Positions 30,318 through 38,061 of a stretch of 64,000 bases of DNA are shown here, in pieces. The position numbers were made by a program, and so were the translations under genes. Source of the stretch: Pseudomonas lalkuanensis (GTDB taxonomy: Bacteria > Pseudomonadota > Gammaproteobacteria > Pseudomonadales > Pseudomonadaceae). How positions within the stretch are numbered: position 1 is the first letter of the stretch; every line of letters starts with the position of its first letter. Location of the stretch: positions 5,250,001-5,314,000 of the forward strand of contig NZ_CP043311.1 in NCBI RefSeq assembly GCF_008807375.1, given 5' to 3'. A model generated the notes under the pieces. That model was not told the DNA's origin and ran no database searches. It saw nothing but the letters and a program-made list of their open reading frames with translations.

Positions 30318-30830
30318 TCAGGAGCTCTTCTTGACCTGTTTAAAAGGCTCATCGGAGCTGGCCAGGGGACGGCGGCGGTCGGAGAGCACCCAGGCGCCAT
30401 CGTAGAGCCTCAGCGGGAAGCTCACTTCGCCGCCACGGCGCCTTTCCACCGGCTCCTGTTCGTGCATTGCCGCGCTGGGCAGGCCGTGGAGGACCACGCT
30501 CCCCAGTTCGTGCAGCGGGAAGGGCTTGAGGAGGATGATGTCGATGTTGCGCTCGATGGCACGGTTGCACACTTCGATGCTGGGGTGCGCGGTCATCAGT
30601 ACCGCTTCGCAGCTGTGCAGCCCGCGAATGGCATCGAAGACATCGAAGCCGGTCATGTCCGGCAAGCGATAGTCGAGCACCAGCAGGTCGGGCCTGAACT
30701 CCACCGCCAGCTGCTGAGCAATGGCGCCGCTGGCTGCGGTGCGGACTTCACAGCCGAGCATCTCCAGGTAGGTCTGGAAGTTTCCGGCGAGGATTTCTTC
30801 ATCGTCGACTATCAGTACTTTCTTCGACAC
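30318..30830 (-). CDS. Single-receiver response regulator lacking a DNA-binding domain
   Basis: A 170-residue protein. GTG 30830 has GGGGAG nine bases upstream. The receiver domain spans residues 4-120: acidic pocket D9/D10, phospho-acceptor D53 in LLVLDYRLPDMTG, and Lys in LLKPFPLHEL. The segment EEILAGNFQTYLEMLGCEV closely resembles EILADNFCTYLQRRQFDV of the NtrC-type protein at 31019, suggesting duplication and perhaps a shared kinase. The last 50 residues (RGGEVSFPLRLYDGAWVLSD) are not a known output domain. A sigma-54-like promoter and a CCCC/GGGG repeat lie upstream, so it is probably regulated by its neighbour. It could act as a phosphate sink or adaptor. Confidence 0.8.
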   Translation of the reverse strand: MSKKVLIVDDEEILAGNFQTYLEMLGCEVRTAASGAIAQQLAVEFRPDLLVLDYRLPDMTGFDVFDAIRGLHSCEAVLMTAHPSIEVCNRAIERNIDIILLKPFPLHELGSVVLHGLPSAAMHEQEPVERRRGGEVSFPLRLYDGAWVLSDRRRPLASSDEPFKQVKKSS

Positions 30831-30890
30831 TGCGGCTGCTCCCCTGTCAGGAGATCGGACGACGGCCAGGCTGACCACGACGTGCATCCC

Positions 30891-30906
30891 TGCACGTTCC
30901 GAGCCA
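30891..30906 (-). promoter_or_regulatory. Probable sigma-54 promoter of the receiver gene
   Basis: TGGCTCGGAACGTGCA on the minus strand has GG and GC at the right spacing but CTC in place of CAC. The predicted start is near 30880. The inverted repeat at 31001-31015 lies about 127 bp upstream. Confidence 0.5.
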
Positions 30907-31000
30907 AGGCTACATCGGCCTCCAGGGCCGATGACTCCTGGAGTCTAGTTCGGAGGAAGCGTTTCACCAGACGAAAACCCCCGCCCTTGGTCGGGGAATA

Positions 31001-31015
31001 CCCCGTAAAACGGGG
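31001..31015. promoter_or_regulatory. Upstream activator-like site CCCC-N7-GGGG
   Basis: CCCCGTAAAACGGGG, a variant with a seven-base spacer. A further pair CCCC...GGGG (30979-30996) lies next to it on the promoter side. It sits just beyond the 3' end of the NtrC-type gene. Confidence 0.5.
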
Positions 31016-31018
31016 CAT

Positions 31019-32449
31019 TCAGTGCTGGTGACGATCGGGGCGCTCCAGGCCCAGCTTGTCGATGCGATAACGCAGCATGTCGCGGGTGAGGCCGAGCATG
31101 CGGGCGGATTTCGAGATGTTCCAGTCGGTCTTGCCCAGCACCTTCACCACCAGGTCGCGTTCGGCGTCGGACAGGCTCATGTTCTCGTCTTCCAGCCCCA
31201 GCGGGCCGCCGGTCACCATGGACGCGGCGGCCTCGGTGACGCCCGCGCCCGCCAGCAGGTCTCGGCAGATAGTGAGCTGCTCGGGGCCGATGACAGTGCC
31301 CGGCGCCAGCAGCACGGTCTGTTCCAGCATGTTGCGCAGTTCACGCACGTTGCCCGGCCAGCTGTAGCCCCTGAGCACGGCCTTGGCTTCCGGGCTGAAA
31401 CGCAGCCCCGGCTTGCCGTAGCGCTTGCCGTGCTGGGCGGCGAAGTGCTCGGCCAGGGTCAGGACGTCATCGCTGCGGGCGCGCAGCGGCGGCACCTTGA
31501 TGGTGATGATGCGCAGGCGGAAGAACAGGTCGCGGCGGAACTTGCCCTCCTGGACCATCTGTTCGAGGTTGCAGTTGGTGGCGCTGATGATGCGCAGGTT
31601 GACCTTGCGCTCGCGCACCGAACCCAGGCGGCGGATGGTGCGGTCTTCCAGCAGCTTGAGCAGCTTGGCCTGGAGCAGCAGGTCGATCTCGCCCACCTCG
31701 TCGAGGAACAGGGTGCCGCCGTCCGCGGCTTCCACCAGGCCGACGCGACGGTCCTTGGCGTCGGTGAAGGCACCCTTCTCGTGGCCGAAGAGTTCGGCCT
31801 CCAGCAGGTGCGACGGAATCGACGCGCAGTTGAACTCGACGAAGGGGCCCTTTCTGCGCGCGCCGTCGAAGTGCAGGGCACGGGCCACCAGTTCCTTGCC
31901 GGTGCCGGTCTCGCCTTCGATCAGCACCACCGGCAGGTCTTCGCCGGCCATGCGCTCTTCGGCGGCCAGCACCTGGCGCACCATGTCCTTCATGGTGCGC
32001 ATCGGCTCGGAGTCGCCGATCAGCCCGGTGAGCCCGGAGTCCTGGGCTTCACGCCGCTGGTAGAACGACAGCCGTTGTTCCTGTCGGCGCGCCTCCAGCA
32101 CCTTGTCCACCACCAGCTTGAGCTCGGCCAGGGCCACCGGTTTGGTCAGGTAGTCGCTGGCGCCGGCCTTCATGGCCTCCACCGCGCCCTGCACGTTACC
32201 GTGGCCGGTGATCATGATGACCTTGAGCTGCTCGTCCATGGCCCGGGCACGACTGATCAGGTCGCAACCGCTCATACCCGGCAAGCAATAGTCGGTGAGG
32301 ACCAGGTCCGGGTGCTGCGCCTCGATGATCGGCAGGGCATCCTCGGCCGAACTGCAGACCATGACATCGAACTGGCGCCGTTGCAGGTAGGTGCAGAAGT
32401 TGTCGGCCAGGATCTCGTCGTCTTCGACGATCAGAATGCTGTTAGCCAT
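31019..32449 (-). CDS. NtrC-family sigma-54 response regulator (MnxR-like)
   Basis: A 476-residue protein. The receiver domain has E9/D10/D11 and D53 (LVLTDYCLPGMSG). The AAA+ domain has Walker A GETGTGKE (179-186), Walker B GGTLFLDE (244-251) and the arginine-finger region LRNMLEQ. The C-terminal Fis-type helix-turn-helix includes NISKSARMLGLTRDMLRYRI. The sigma-54 contact loop reads GAFTDA (226-231) instead of the usual GAFTGA. It lies 6 bp after the kinase gene as a two-component operon. In P. putida GB-1 the comparable MnxR is required for Mn(II) oxidation. Sigma-54 promoters with shared upstream sites around it make it the likely master activator of this region. Confidence 0.88.
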   Translation of the reverse strand: MANSILIVEDDEILADNFCTYLQRRQFDVMVCSSAEDALPIIEAQHPDLVLTDYCLPGMSGCDLISRARAMDEQLKVIMITGHGNVQGAVEAMKAGASDYLTKPVALAELKLVVDKVLEARRQEQRLSFYQRREAQDSGLTGLIGDSEPMRTMKDMVRQVLAAEERMAGEDLPVVLIEGETGTGKELVARALHFDGARRKGPFVEFNCASIPSHLLEAELFGHEKGAFTDAKDRRVGLVEAADGGTLFLDEVGEIDLLLQAKLLKLLEDRTIRRLGSVRERKVNLRIISATNCNLEQMVQEGKFRRDLFFRLRIITIKVPPLRARSDDVLTLAEHFAAQHGKRYGKPGLRFSPEAKAVLRGYSWPGNVRELRNMLEQTVLLAPGTVIGPEQLTICRDLLAGAGVTEAAASMVTGGPLGLEDENMSLSDAERDLVVKVLGKTDWNISKSARMLGLTRDMLRYRIDKLGLERPDRHQH

Positions 32450-32455
32450 ATCTTG

Positions 32456-33865
32456 TCATCCCCCTGCCGTGGCCCTGAAAGTCAGGTGCACGTTGGTGCC
32501 GGCGTTCTCCCGGCTGTCGATGCTGACGTCGCCACCGAAGCGCTCGATGATCTTGCGCACCAGCACCAGGCCGACGCCCAGGCCGCCACGCTTGGTGGTG
32601 TGGAAGGGTTTGAAAGCCATCTCCAGCATGGCCGGCGACATGCCGCTGCCGGTGTCGCTGATGGTCAGGGTGAGTAGCCGGCGGCGCGCATCCGACTCCA
32701 GGCAGATGGCCAGGCGGCCGCCGCGCGGCATGGCTTCGATGGCGTTGGAAAGCACGCTGCCCAGCAGTTGCTGCAGCAGCACCGGGTGGCTGACCACCTT
32801 GGGCGCCTGGCAGGTCTGCCATTCCAGTTCGATGCCGGCATGGCGGATCTGCGGTTCGTAGGCGGAGAGGGTCTCTTCCAGGGCGACCGTGAGGTCCACC
32901 GGCTCCTGGTCGCCGGAGAGCGGGCGGGCCGACATCAGCAGCTCGCGCACCCACTTCGACATGCGGTCGACCTGGGTGATGATGTCGCCCAGGTTCTTGT
33001 GCAGCGGCCCCGGGTCCACCTCCAGCGCCAGCTCGGCACTGGAGCGAATGGAAGCCAGCGGGTTGCGCAGGCTGTGGGCGACGGCGGTGGACATTTCGCC
33101 GAGCAGGGCCAGGGTTTCGTTTTCCACCAGTTGCCGCTGCTGGTCGTCCACCAGGCGCGAGGCGTGGCGGACGAACCAGAACAGGCTGAGGTAGATGACC
33201 GCGCCACCCAGCGCGGTGGCGGTCCAGAGCAGGACGAGGCCGCGATTCATGCGGGCGATCAGGTCCACCGGTTCCTTGTAGATCTCGATGACCGAGAGCA
33301 CTTCGCCCCGGCTGTCCTGCAGCGGAATGAAGCTCTCCAGGTAGAGCCCCTTGGGCGCCTGCAGGAAGTAGCGCTCCACCGGGCGCTCGCCGCCGTGACG
33401 GTCGACGGTGACGGTGCTGCGGGACTGGATGGCTTCCTTGAGGCGGCTGTCGCTGGACGCGTGGCGGCCCACCAGTTCCGGGCGGGTGGACCAGATCACC
33501 ATGCCGTCGGGCGCGTAGACGCTGGCCAGCAGCACATCAGGCAAGCGCACGATGTGGTCGAAGAATTCCTCGTGGGACTTCACCAATTGCTCGTGGGATA
33601 CGCCGAGGCGCGCGCCGTCGACGCGCTTGTCGAGGAACTCGCTGAGGCTCAAGCCCGGCGAGAAGTTGCCGTGGATGACTTCGACGTCAGCAATGGATTT
33701 GATGAACTGGGCGCTGAGCATGGCATCGCGGTCGATGCTCTCGCGCATGAGAAAACGGGTTGCCGCCGAGCCGAGCAGAATGGCCACCGCGAGGATGATC
33801 ACCAGGCTCACCAGGGAAAACCAGCGGAACAGATTGAAGGGCTTGGCAGCCATCGCCATCTTCAT
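32456..33865 (-). CDS. Sensor histidine kinase (MnxS-like) with periplasmic sensing domain
   Basis: A 469-residue membrane kinase. Transmembrane helices lie at about 14-36 and 209-231, flanking a periplasmic domain of about 170 residues (VYAPDGMVIWSTRPELVGRH, a PDC/CACHE-like feature). The H-box AVAHSLRNPL has His 264; the N, G1 and G2 boxes are LSNAIEAMP, DTGSGMS and GGLGVGLVLV. GGGAGG precedes ATG 33865. It forms an operon with the NtrC-type regulator. The signal is unknown; by analogy with MnxS1/MnxS2 it may respond to manganese or redox state. Confidence 0.87.
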   Translation of the reverse strand: MKMAMAAKPFNLFRWFSLVSLVIILAVAILLGSAATRFLMRESIDRDAMLSAQFIKSIADVEVIHGNFSPGLSLSEFLDKRVDGARLGVSHEQLVKSHEEFFDHIVRLPDVLLASVYAPDGMVIWSTRPELVGRHASSDSRLKEAIQSRSTVTVDRHGGERPVERYFLQAPKGLYLESFIPLQDSRGEVLSVIEIYKEPVDLIARMNRGLVLLWTATALGGAVIYLSLFWFVRHASRLVDDQQRQLVENETLALLGEMSTAVAHSLRNPLASIRSSAELALEVDPGPLHKNLGDIITQVDRMSKWVRELLMSARPLSGDQEPVDLTVALEETLSAYEPQIRHAGIELEWQTCQAPKVVSHPVLLQQLLGSVLSNAIEAMPRGGRLAICLESDARRRLLTLTISDTGSGMSPAMLEMAFKPFHTTKRGGLGVGLVLVRKIIERFGGDVSIDSRENAGTNVHLTFRATAGG

Positions 33866-34050
33866 CGAGACCTCCCCGTGGGTGACCGTCGGTTCGCTCG
33901 CAAGGCGAGTGTCAGAAGGGCCGCCGGCCGGTCCGGCAACTCCTGCGCCGGCCCGGTAGTTATAGCGCAGGCCCCGTCGCCCGCTGCCCTACCGCTGGGT
34001 GGCGGGAGAACGGAAGCTCCGGAAATTCCCCATTTTCCCACCCACTTTCC

Positions 34051-34064
34051 CCCCAGATCTGGGG
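34051..34064. promoter_or_regulatory. Upstream activator site CCCC-N6-GGGG
   Basis: CCCCAGATCTGGGG is a fully palindromic 14-mer and probably the best single match to the consensus. It is centred about 122 bp upstream of the predicted start. C-tracts at 34028, 34037 and 34041 precede it. Confidence 0.7.
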
Positions 34065-34153
34065 AGCCAGTCCCCAGCGGCCATCGAGCACGCTCGTGCC
34101 GTCGAACGCGCGATTTTTCGCCCTCCCCGCGAAACAGAGCGGGCGGAACCGAA

Positions 34154-34169
34154 TGGCATGGGAGTTGCG
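34154..34169 (+). promoter_or_regulatory. Sigma-54 promoter of the second secreted-protein pair
   Basis: TGGCATGGGAGTTGCG matches the -24/-12 consensus with correct spacing. The predicted start is near 34180, about 70 bases before ATG 34250. Confidence 0.78.
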
Positions 34170-34249
34170 CCCTTACCCTGTCAACGACGGGCCTCCCGCC
34201 CATCGAAGCCGGACAAACGGCGAAGTTCATCGACTGGAAGGGCGACAAC

Positions 34250-35545
34250 ATGCACAACGCACTGCCGAAACTCGCGCTCCCACTGCTTCTGGGACTCACG
34301 CTAGTCCCGGCCAAGGCTGGCCTCCATGCGGTCGACCAGACGACCTTTACCGAGGCCAATGGATTCTTCGCCGCCTGGTACCAGGACACCCACGGCCGCG
34401 CCCTCGACCTGTGCCTGTCCAAGGCACTGAGCACGCGCGTCCCCGGCTCGTTCATGTGCAACCTGCTGCCGACCCCCGGGGTATTCGATGAAACCCGGCC
34501 CATCGTCTTCCCCGGCAACTTTCCGGACGAGGCCTTCTGGTTCACCGGGGACGCGGCCATCACCGACCCCGCCACCGGCGTCGACCTCATCTATGTCTCC
34601 GCGCTGGAAGCCGCCTTCAGTGGCGATGCGCCGGCGGCGGGCGACCAGATCAGCTTCGCGCGCATCCGCATCCGGGTGACGGTGCCGGCGGCCGGTACCT
34701 ACACCGTCACCCACCCCTACGGCGTGGAAGTGTTCGATGTGGATGCCCCCGGCACCCGCGCGATCAACCTGACCCGCGACATCGGCATCGGTGCACCGGG
34801 GGACTTCACCGGCGCGCTGAAGGGCGACATCGGCCCCTTCCTGCGCTCGCTCAATGGCCCCTATGTGGAGACCGACCCGGCGACCGGGCTGCCGGCAACT
34901 TTCATCGGCGACCCGAACATACTCGAGGAAGTCACCGGCAGCCCCTTCGGTACCAACTTCGTACGCCTCGAAGGCCCCAACGGACTGCGCGCCGAAACCC
35001 GGCTGTTCGCCATCTCCGGCAAGCTCTCACAGGTGCAGCTGCCAACCCCGCTGATCGTCGAGCGCGCCACCTATTCCCGTGGCGGCGCCAACGGGGTGGC
35101 CCAGCAGGACTACTTCACCCAGGCGCCACCGGCCCCCGCCACCGTGACCTGGACCGATACGGCCGGCATCAGCGGCGCCATGCAGGGCAACGCCAACGGC
35201 GCCTGGTACGGCCAATCCGCCAGCAGCCCCACCGGTAGCGGCAGCGTGTCCTTCATCGCCGACAACGCCGCAGCCGTTCCCGGCAGCACGGCCACCACCC
35301 AGTCCGCCCCCCTGGTGGACCTGGTGACCATCAGCCGCGCCGAGTACAGCCTGGGCACCGGCCAACTGACCGTGGACGCCAGCTCCAGCGACGAGAGTGG
35401 CCAGCCCGTGCTGACCCTCGAAGGCCTGGGCACGCTGGTCGCCGGTCACCTGCAGCTACCGCTCAACGGCATTCCTCCGGCGACCGTCCACGTCCTCTCG
35501 GCCAACGGCGGCTCCGATACCGAAGAAGTCCGGATTCTCCCCTGA
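34250..35545 (+). CDS. Secreted protein of unrecognised family, short form (copy 2)
   Basis: A 431-residue protein with a clear signal peptide (LALPLLLGLTLVPAKAG). It is a close paralogue of the protein at 102, sharing FFAAWYQDTHGRALDLCLSK, FMCNLLPTPGVFDE, FARIRIRV, TRDIGIGAPGDF, GDIGPFLRSLNGPYVE, FIGDPN, SGKLSQVQ and the C-terminal end NGGSDTEEVRILP. Two conserved cysteines suggest a disulfide. It shows no catalytic motif. Larger in-frame openings upstream are not supported; ATG 34250 follows GGAAGGG. It forms an operon with the long form at 35588 and lies next to the kinase genes. Confidence 0.8.
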   Translation: MHNALPKLALPLLLGLTLVPAKAGLHAVDQTTFTEANGFFAAWYQDTHGRALDLCLSKALSTRVPGSFMCNLLPTPGVFDETRPIVFPGNFPDEAFWFTGDAAITDPATGVDLIYVSALEAAFSGDAPAAGDQISFARIRIRVTVPAAGTYTVTHPYGVEVFDVDAPGTRAINLTRDIGIGAPGDFTGALKGDIGPFLRSLNGPYVETDPATGLPATFIGDPNILEEVTGSPFGTNFVRLEGPNGLRAETRLFAISGKLSQVQLPTPLIVERATYSRGGANGVAQQDYFTQAPPAPATVTWTDTAGISGAMQGNANGAWYGQSASSPTGSGSVSFIADNAAAVPGSTATTQSAPLVDLVTISRAEYSLGTGQLTVDASSSDESGQPVLTLEGLGTLVAGHLQLPLNGIPPATVHVLSANGGSDTEEVRILP

Positions 35546-35587
35546 GAACAACACTCACCCGCCGCTGGCGGGTGAACGGAGGCAGTC

Positions 35588-37792
35588 ATGTTCAAATGGC
35601 CAGGAATACTCACCGTGGCGCTGGGCCTGCTCATCGGCCTGCCGGTCGCCGAGGCGCAACTGGCAGCGGTGGACCTTGGCCCCTATACCGCCGCCAGCGG
35701 CTACTTTCCGCGCTGGTACCAGGACGACCTGGGCGTGCCCCTGGAGCTGTGCCTGTCCAAGGCGCGCAGCTCGCGGGTGCCGGGCAGCTTCATGTGCACG
35801 CTGCTGCCGACCCCCGGTGTCTTCGACGGCGCCAAGCCAATCGCCTTCCCCGCCAACTTCCCCGATGAAAGCTTCTGGATGCTCGCGGAAACCGCCATCG
35901 ACGACCCCGGCAACGGGCTGCAGCTGGATACCTACGTGGCCGGTGTCGAGGCGGCCTTCGCCGCCGAGGTGCCGCGCCAGGGCGACCAGCAGAGCTTCGC
36001 GCGCATCCGCATCCGCGCCACGGTTCCGGTGGCCGGGACCTACACCGTCACCCACCCCTATGGCGTGGACACCTTCACGGTCACCGCGCCCGGCCGGCGC
36101 GCGATCAACCTGACCCGCGACATCGGCATCGGCGCACCCGGCGACTTCACTGGCGCCCTGGCCGGCGACATCGGCCCCTTCCTCCATCGTGACGGCCCGC
36201 TGTACACGGAAACCAACCCGGAAACCGGCGAGACGGAAACTTTCATCGGCGACCCGAACCTGGCCGAGCGAGTGACCGGCAGCCCCTTCGGCACCAACTT
36301 CATACGCATCGACGGGCCCAACGGGCTGTCCATCGAAACCGACCTGTTCAACCTGTCCGGCAAGGTGTTCACCGGCGGCATCGCCAGCCAGATCGGCGTC
36401 GACCGCGCGACCTACAGCCGCGATGCCCAGCGCACCTGGATATCGGTGTTCGCCAACTCCGGCGCCAATGCCACCCTGTGCTTCCGCGAGAGCCTCGAGC
36501 TGGTGGGCGACCCGCCGTCACCCTGCCAGTTCCAGATGACCGGCGATGGCAGCGGCCACTTCTTCGGCCAGGACATCGCCCCGGCCAGCCTGCCGCCCTT
36601 CGTGCTGGTCACCGCCAATGACACCAACGCCTCGGCGACCACCCAGACCCAGCCGCTGGTCGACGTCGTCAACATCACCCAGGCCCGCTACTCCTGGCCG
36701 GACAAGACGCTGACGGTAGAGGCGCGCTCCAGCGATGAAGTCGAGATTCCGACCATGGTGACCGAGGGCTTCGGACGCTTGCTGCCGGTCAGTGGCGCGA
36801 CCCAGCGCCTGGTGGCCGTGGGCATCGAGCAGCCGCCGGCGAAGATCACGGTGAAGTCCGCCGCAGGCGGCAGGGACACCGAGTTCGTGGTCATCGAAGG
36901 CAGCCCCTTCCCCCGTCCGGCCAACCAGCCGCCCGTGGCCAATCCGGACAGCGCCAGCACCACCGCCGGCGTGCCGTTGACCCTGGCCCTGACCGCCAAC
37001 GACAGCGACCCGGACGGCAACCTGCCGCTGATCATCGACAACGTTGGCAGCGTCGCCATTGGCAACCTGGTGCAGAGCGGCAACGGCTCGGTGATCTACA
37101 ACCCGCCAGCGCAGGTCGCCACGACACAGACGCTGACCTTCACCTATCAGGTCCGAGACAATCTCGGTGCCCTCTCCGTCCCGGCCCTGGTGACCCTCAC
37201 CGTGCGGCCGAACCTGGCGCCGGTGGTCGCCAACGACACCGCCACCACCAGCGCCGGCGCGCCGGTGACGATCAATGTCCTGGCCAATGACGCGGACCCG
37301 GAAGGCAACGCCATGACCGTGGTGAACCTGACCCAGCCGGCGGCCGGGAGCGGAACCGCCAGCACCAATGGCACGACGGTGACCTACGCCCCGCCGGCAA
37401 GCCTGAACGCCCCCTTGACCGTCACCTTCACCTACCAGGTGCAGGACGCCATCGGCGCCGCCTCGACCACCGCAACGGTGACCGTGACGGTGAACCCGGC
37501 GACGGCCGCCGATACCCTGGCGATCACCACTGCGAACGCGAAGACAGGCAACAACGGGCGCGCTTCCTGGGACATCCAGGGCACCACGTCGCGGCCCCAG
37601 GGCAACCAGATCCGCATCGAGGTCACCACGACGCGGGGCGTGGTGCAGCTGGGCACCGCCACCCCGGCCGGCAATGGCCGCTGGAGACTGTCGGTGAACA
37701 ACTCCACCACCTTCATCCCCAGTGCCACCCCCAGCGCTACGGTCCGTTCCACCTTCGGCGGCGTGAGTACCGCACCGATCAGCCTGCGCTGA
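35588..37792 (+). CDS. Secreted protein of unrecognised family, long form with Ig/cadherin-like repeats (copy 2)
   Basis: A 734-residue protein with signal peptide and GGAGG before ATG 35588. The layout matches the protein at 1503: the shared module (YFPRWYQDDLGVPLELCLSK, FMCTLLPTPGVFD, RDIGIGAPGDFTGALAGDIG), a Cys-containing segment (LCFRESLELVGDPPSPCQFQ), two tandem repeats starting NQPPVANPDS and NLAPVVANDT with LTANDSDPDG and VLANDADPEG turns, and a terminal beta domain (NNGRASWDIQG, GRWRLSVNN). It is the only other member of the long type in the window. Function unknown; probably exported and extracellular. Confidence 0.8.
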   Translation: MFKWPGILTVALGLLIGLPVAEAQLAAVDLGPYTAASGYFPRWYQDDLGVPLELCLSKARSSRVPGSFMCTLLPTPGVFDGAKPIAFPANFPDESFWMLAETAIDDPGNGLQLDTYVAGVEAAFAAEVPRQGDQQSFARIRIRATVPVAGTYTVTHPYGVDTFTVTAPGRRAINLTRDIGIGAPGDFTGALAGDIGPFLHRDGPLYTETNPETGETETFIGDPNLAERVTGSPFGTNFIRIDGPNGLSIETDLFNLSGKVFTGGIASQIGVDRATYSRDAQRTWISVFANSGANATLCFRESLELVGDPPSPCQFQMTGDGSGHFFGQDIAPASLPPFVLVTANDTNASATTQTQPLVDVVNITQARYSWPDKTLTVEARSSDEVEIPTMVTEGFGRLLPVSGATQRLVAVGIEQPPAKITVKSAAGGRDTEFVVIEGSPFPRPANQPPVANPDSASTTAGVPLTLALTANDSDPDGNLPLIIDNVGSVAIGNLVQSGNGSVIYNPPAQVATTQTLTFTYQVRDNLGALSVPALVTLTVRPNLAPVVANDTATTSAGAPVTINVLANDADPEGNAMTVVNLTQPAAGSGTASTNGTTVTYAPPASLNAPLTVTFTYQVQDAIGAASTTATVTVTVNPATAADTLAITTANAKTGNNGRASWDIQGTTSRPQGNQIRIEVTTTRGVVQLGTATPAGNGRWRLSVNNSTTFIPSATPSATVRSTFGGVSTAPISLR

Positions 37793-37809
37793 GGGTCCGC
37801 CTCCAGTTA

Positions 37810-37846
37810 CCCCCGGCCGCGCGATGCGCGCCGGGGGATTCTCTTG
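37810..37846 (+). terminator. Intrinsic terminator after the second secreted pair
   Basis: CCCCCGG-C-CGCGC and GCGCG-CCGGGGG arms around GAT, followed by ATTCTCTTG. The tail is T-rich but interrupted. Confidence 0.65.
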
Positions 37847-38061
37847 TCCGGGGTTGCTGGGACGCAAACACTGTGGGAACGGATTCTTTCGCGCGTCTCC
37901 CCGGTGGTCGGCGACTGCACAGGAAATGCACATCAGTGCTTGAAAAACCGCGATATCCCCCGATAATCGCGCCCCCTGCCCTCCCTGCCTCGCAGGCGGC
38001 CATGACCAACCAGTCAAGTTTCCACACAGATGGAAACGCTAAAGAACCATTGGAACCCGTG

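Larger units (their letters stand above)
33866..34249. other. Non-coding divergent control region
   Basis: These 384 bases separate the kinase (minus) from the second secreted pair (plus). They contain phased C-tracts from 34028, a perfect palindromic activator site at 34051-34064, and a sigma-54 promoter at 34154-34169. I see no gene and no convincing promoter for the kinase. Confidence 0.7.

Noticed and set aside
33898..33913. Possible sigma-54 promoter for the kinase operon (TGACACTCGCCTTGCG on the minus strand)
   Set aside because: The -24 GG is GA, and no activator site lies at the usual distance on that side; too weak to call.
34250..35545. Extending the second short secreted protein upstream to 32768 in the same open frame
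   Set aside because: The frame passes antisense through the kinase gene and the promoter region. Signal peptide and ribosome site place the start at 34250.
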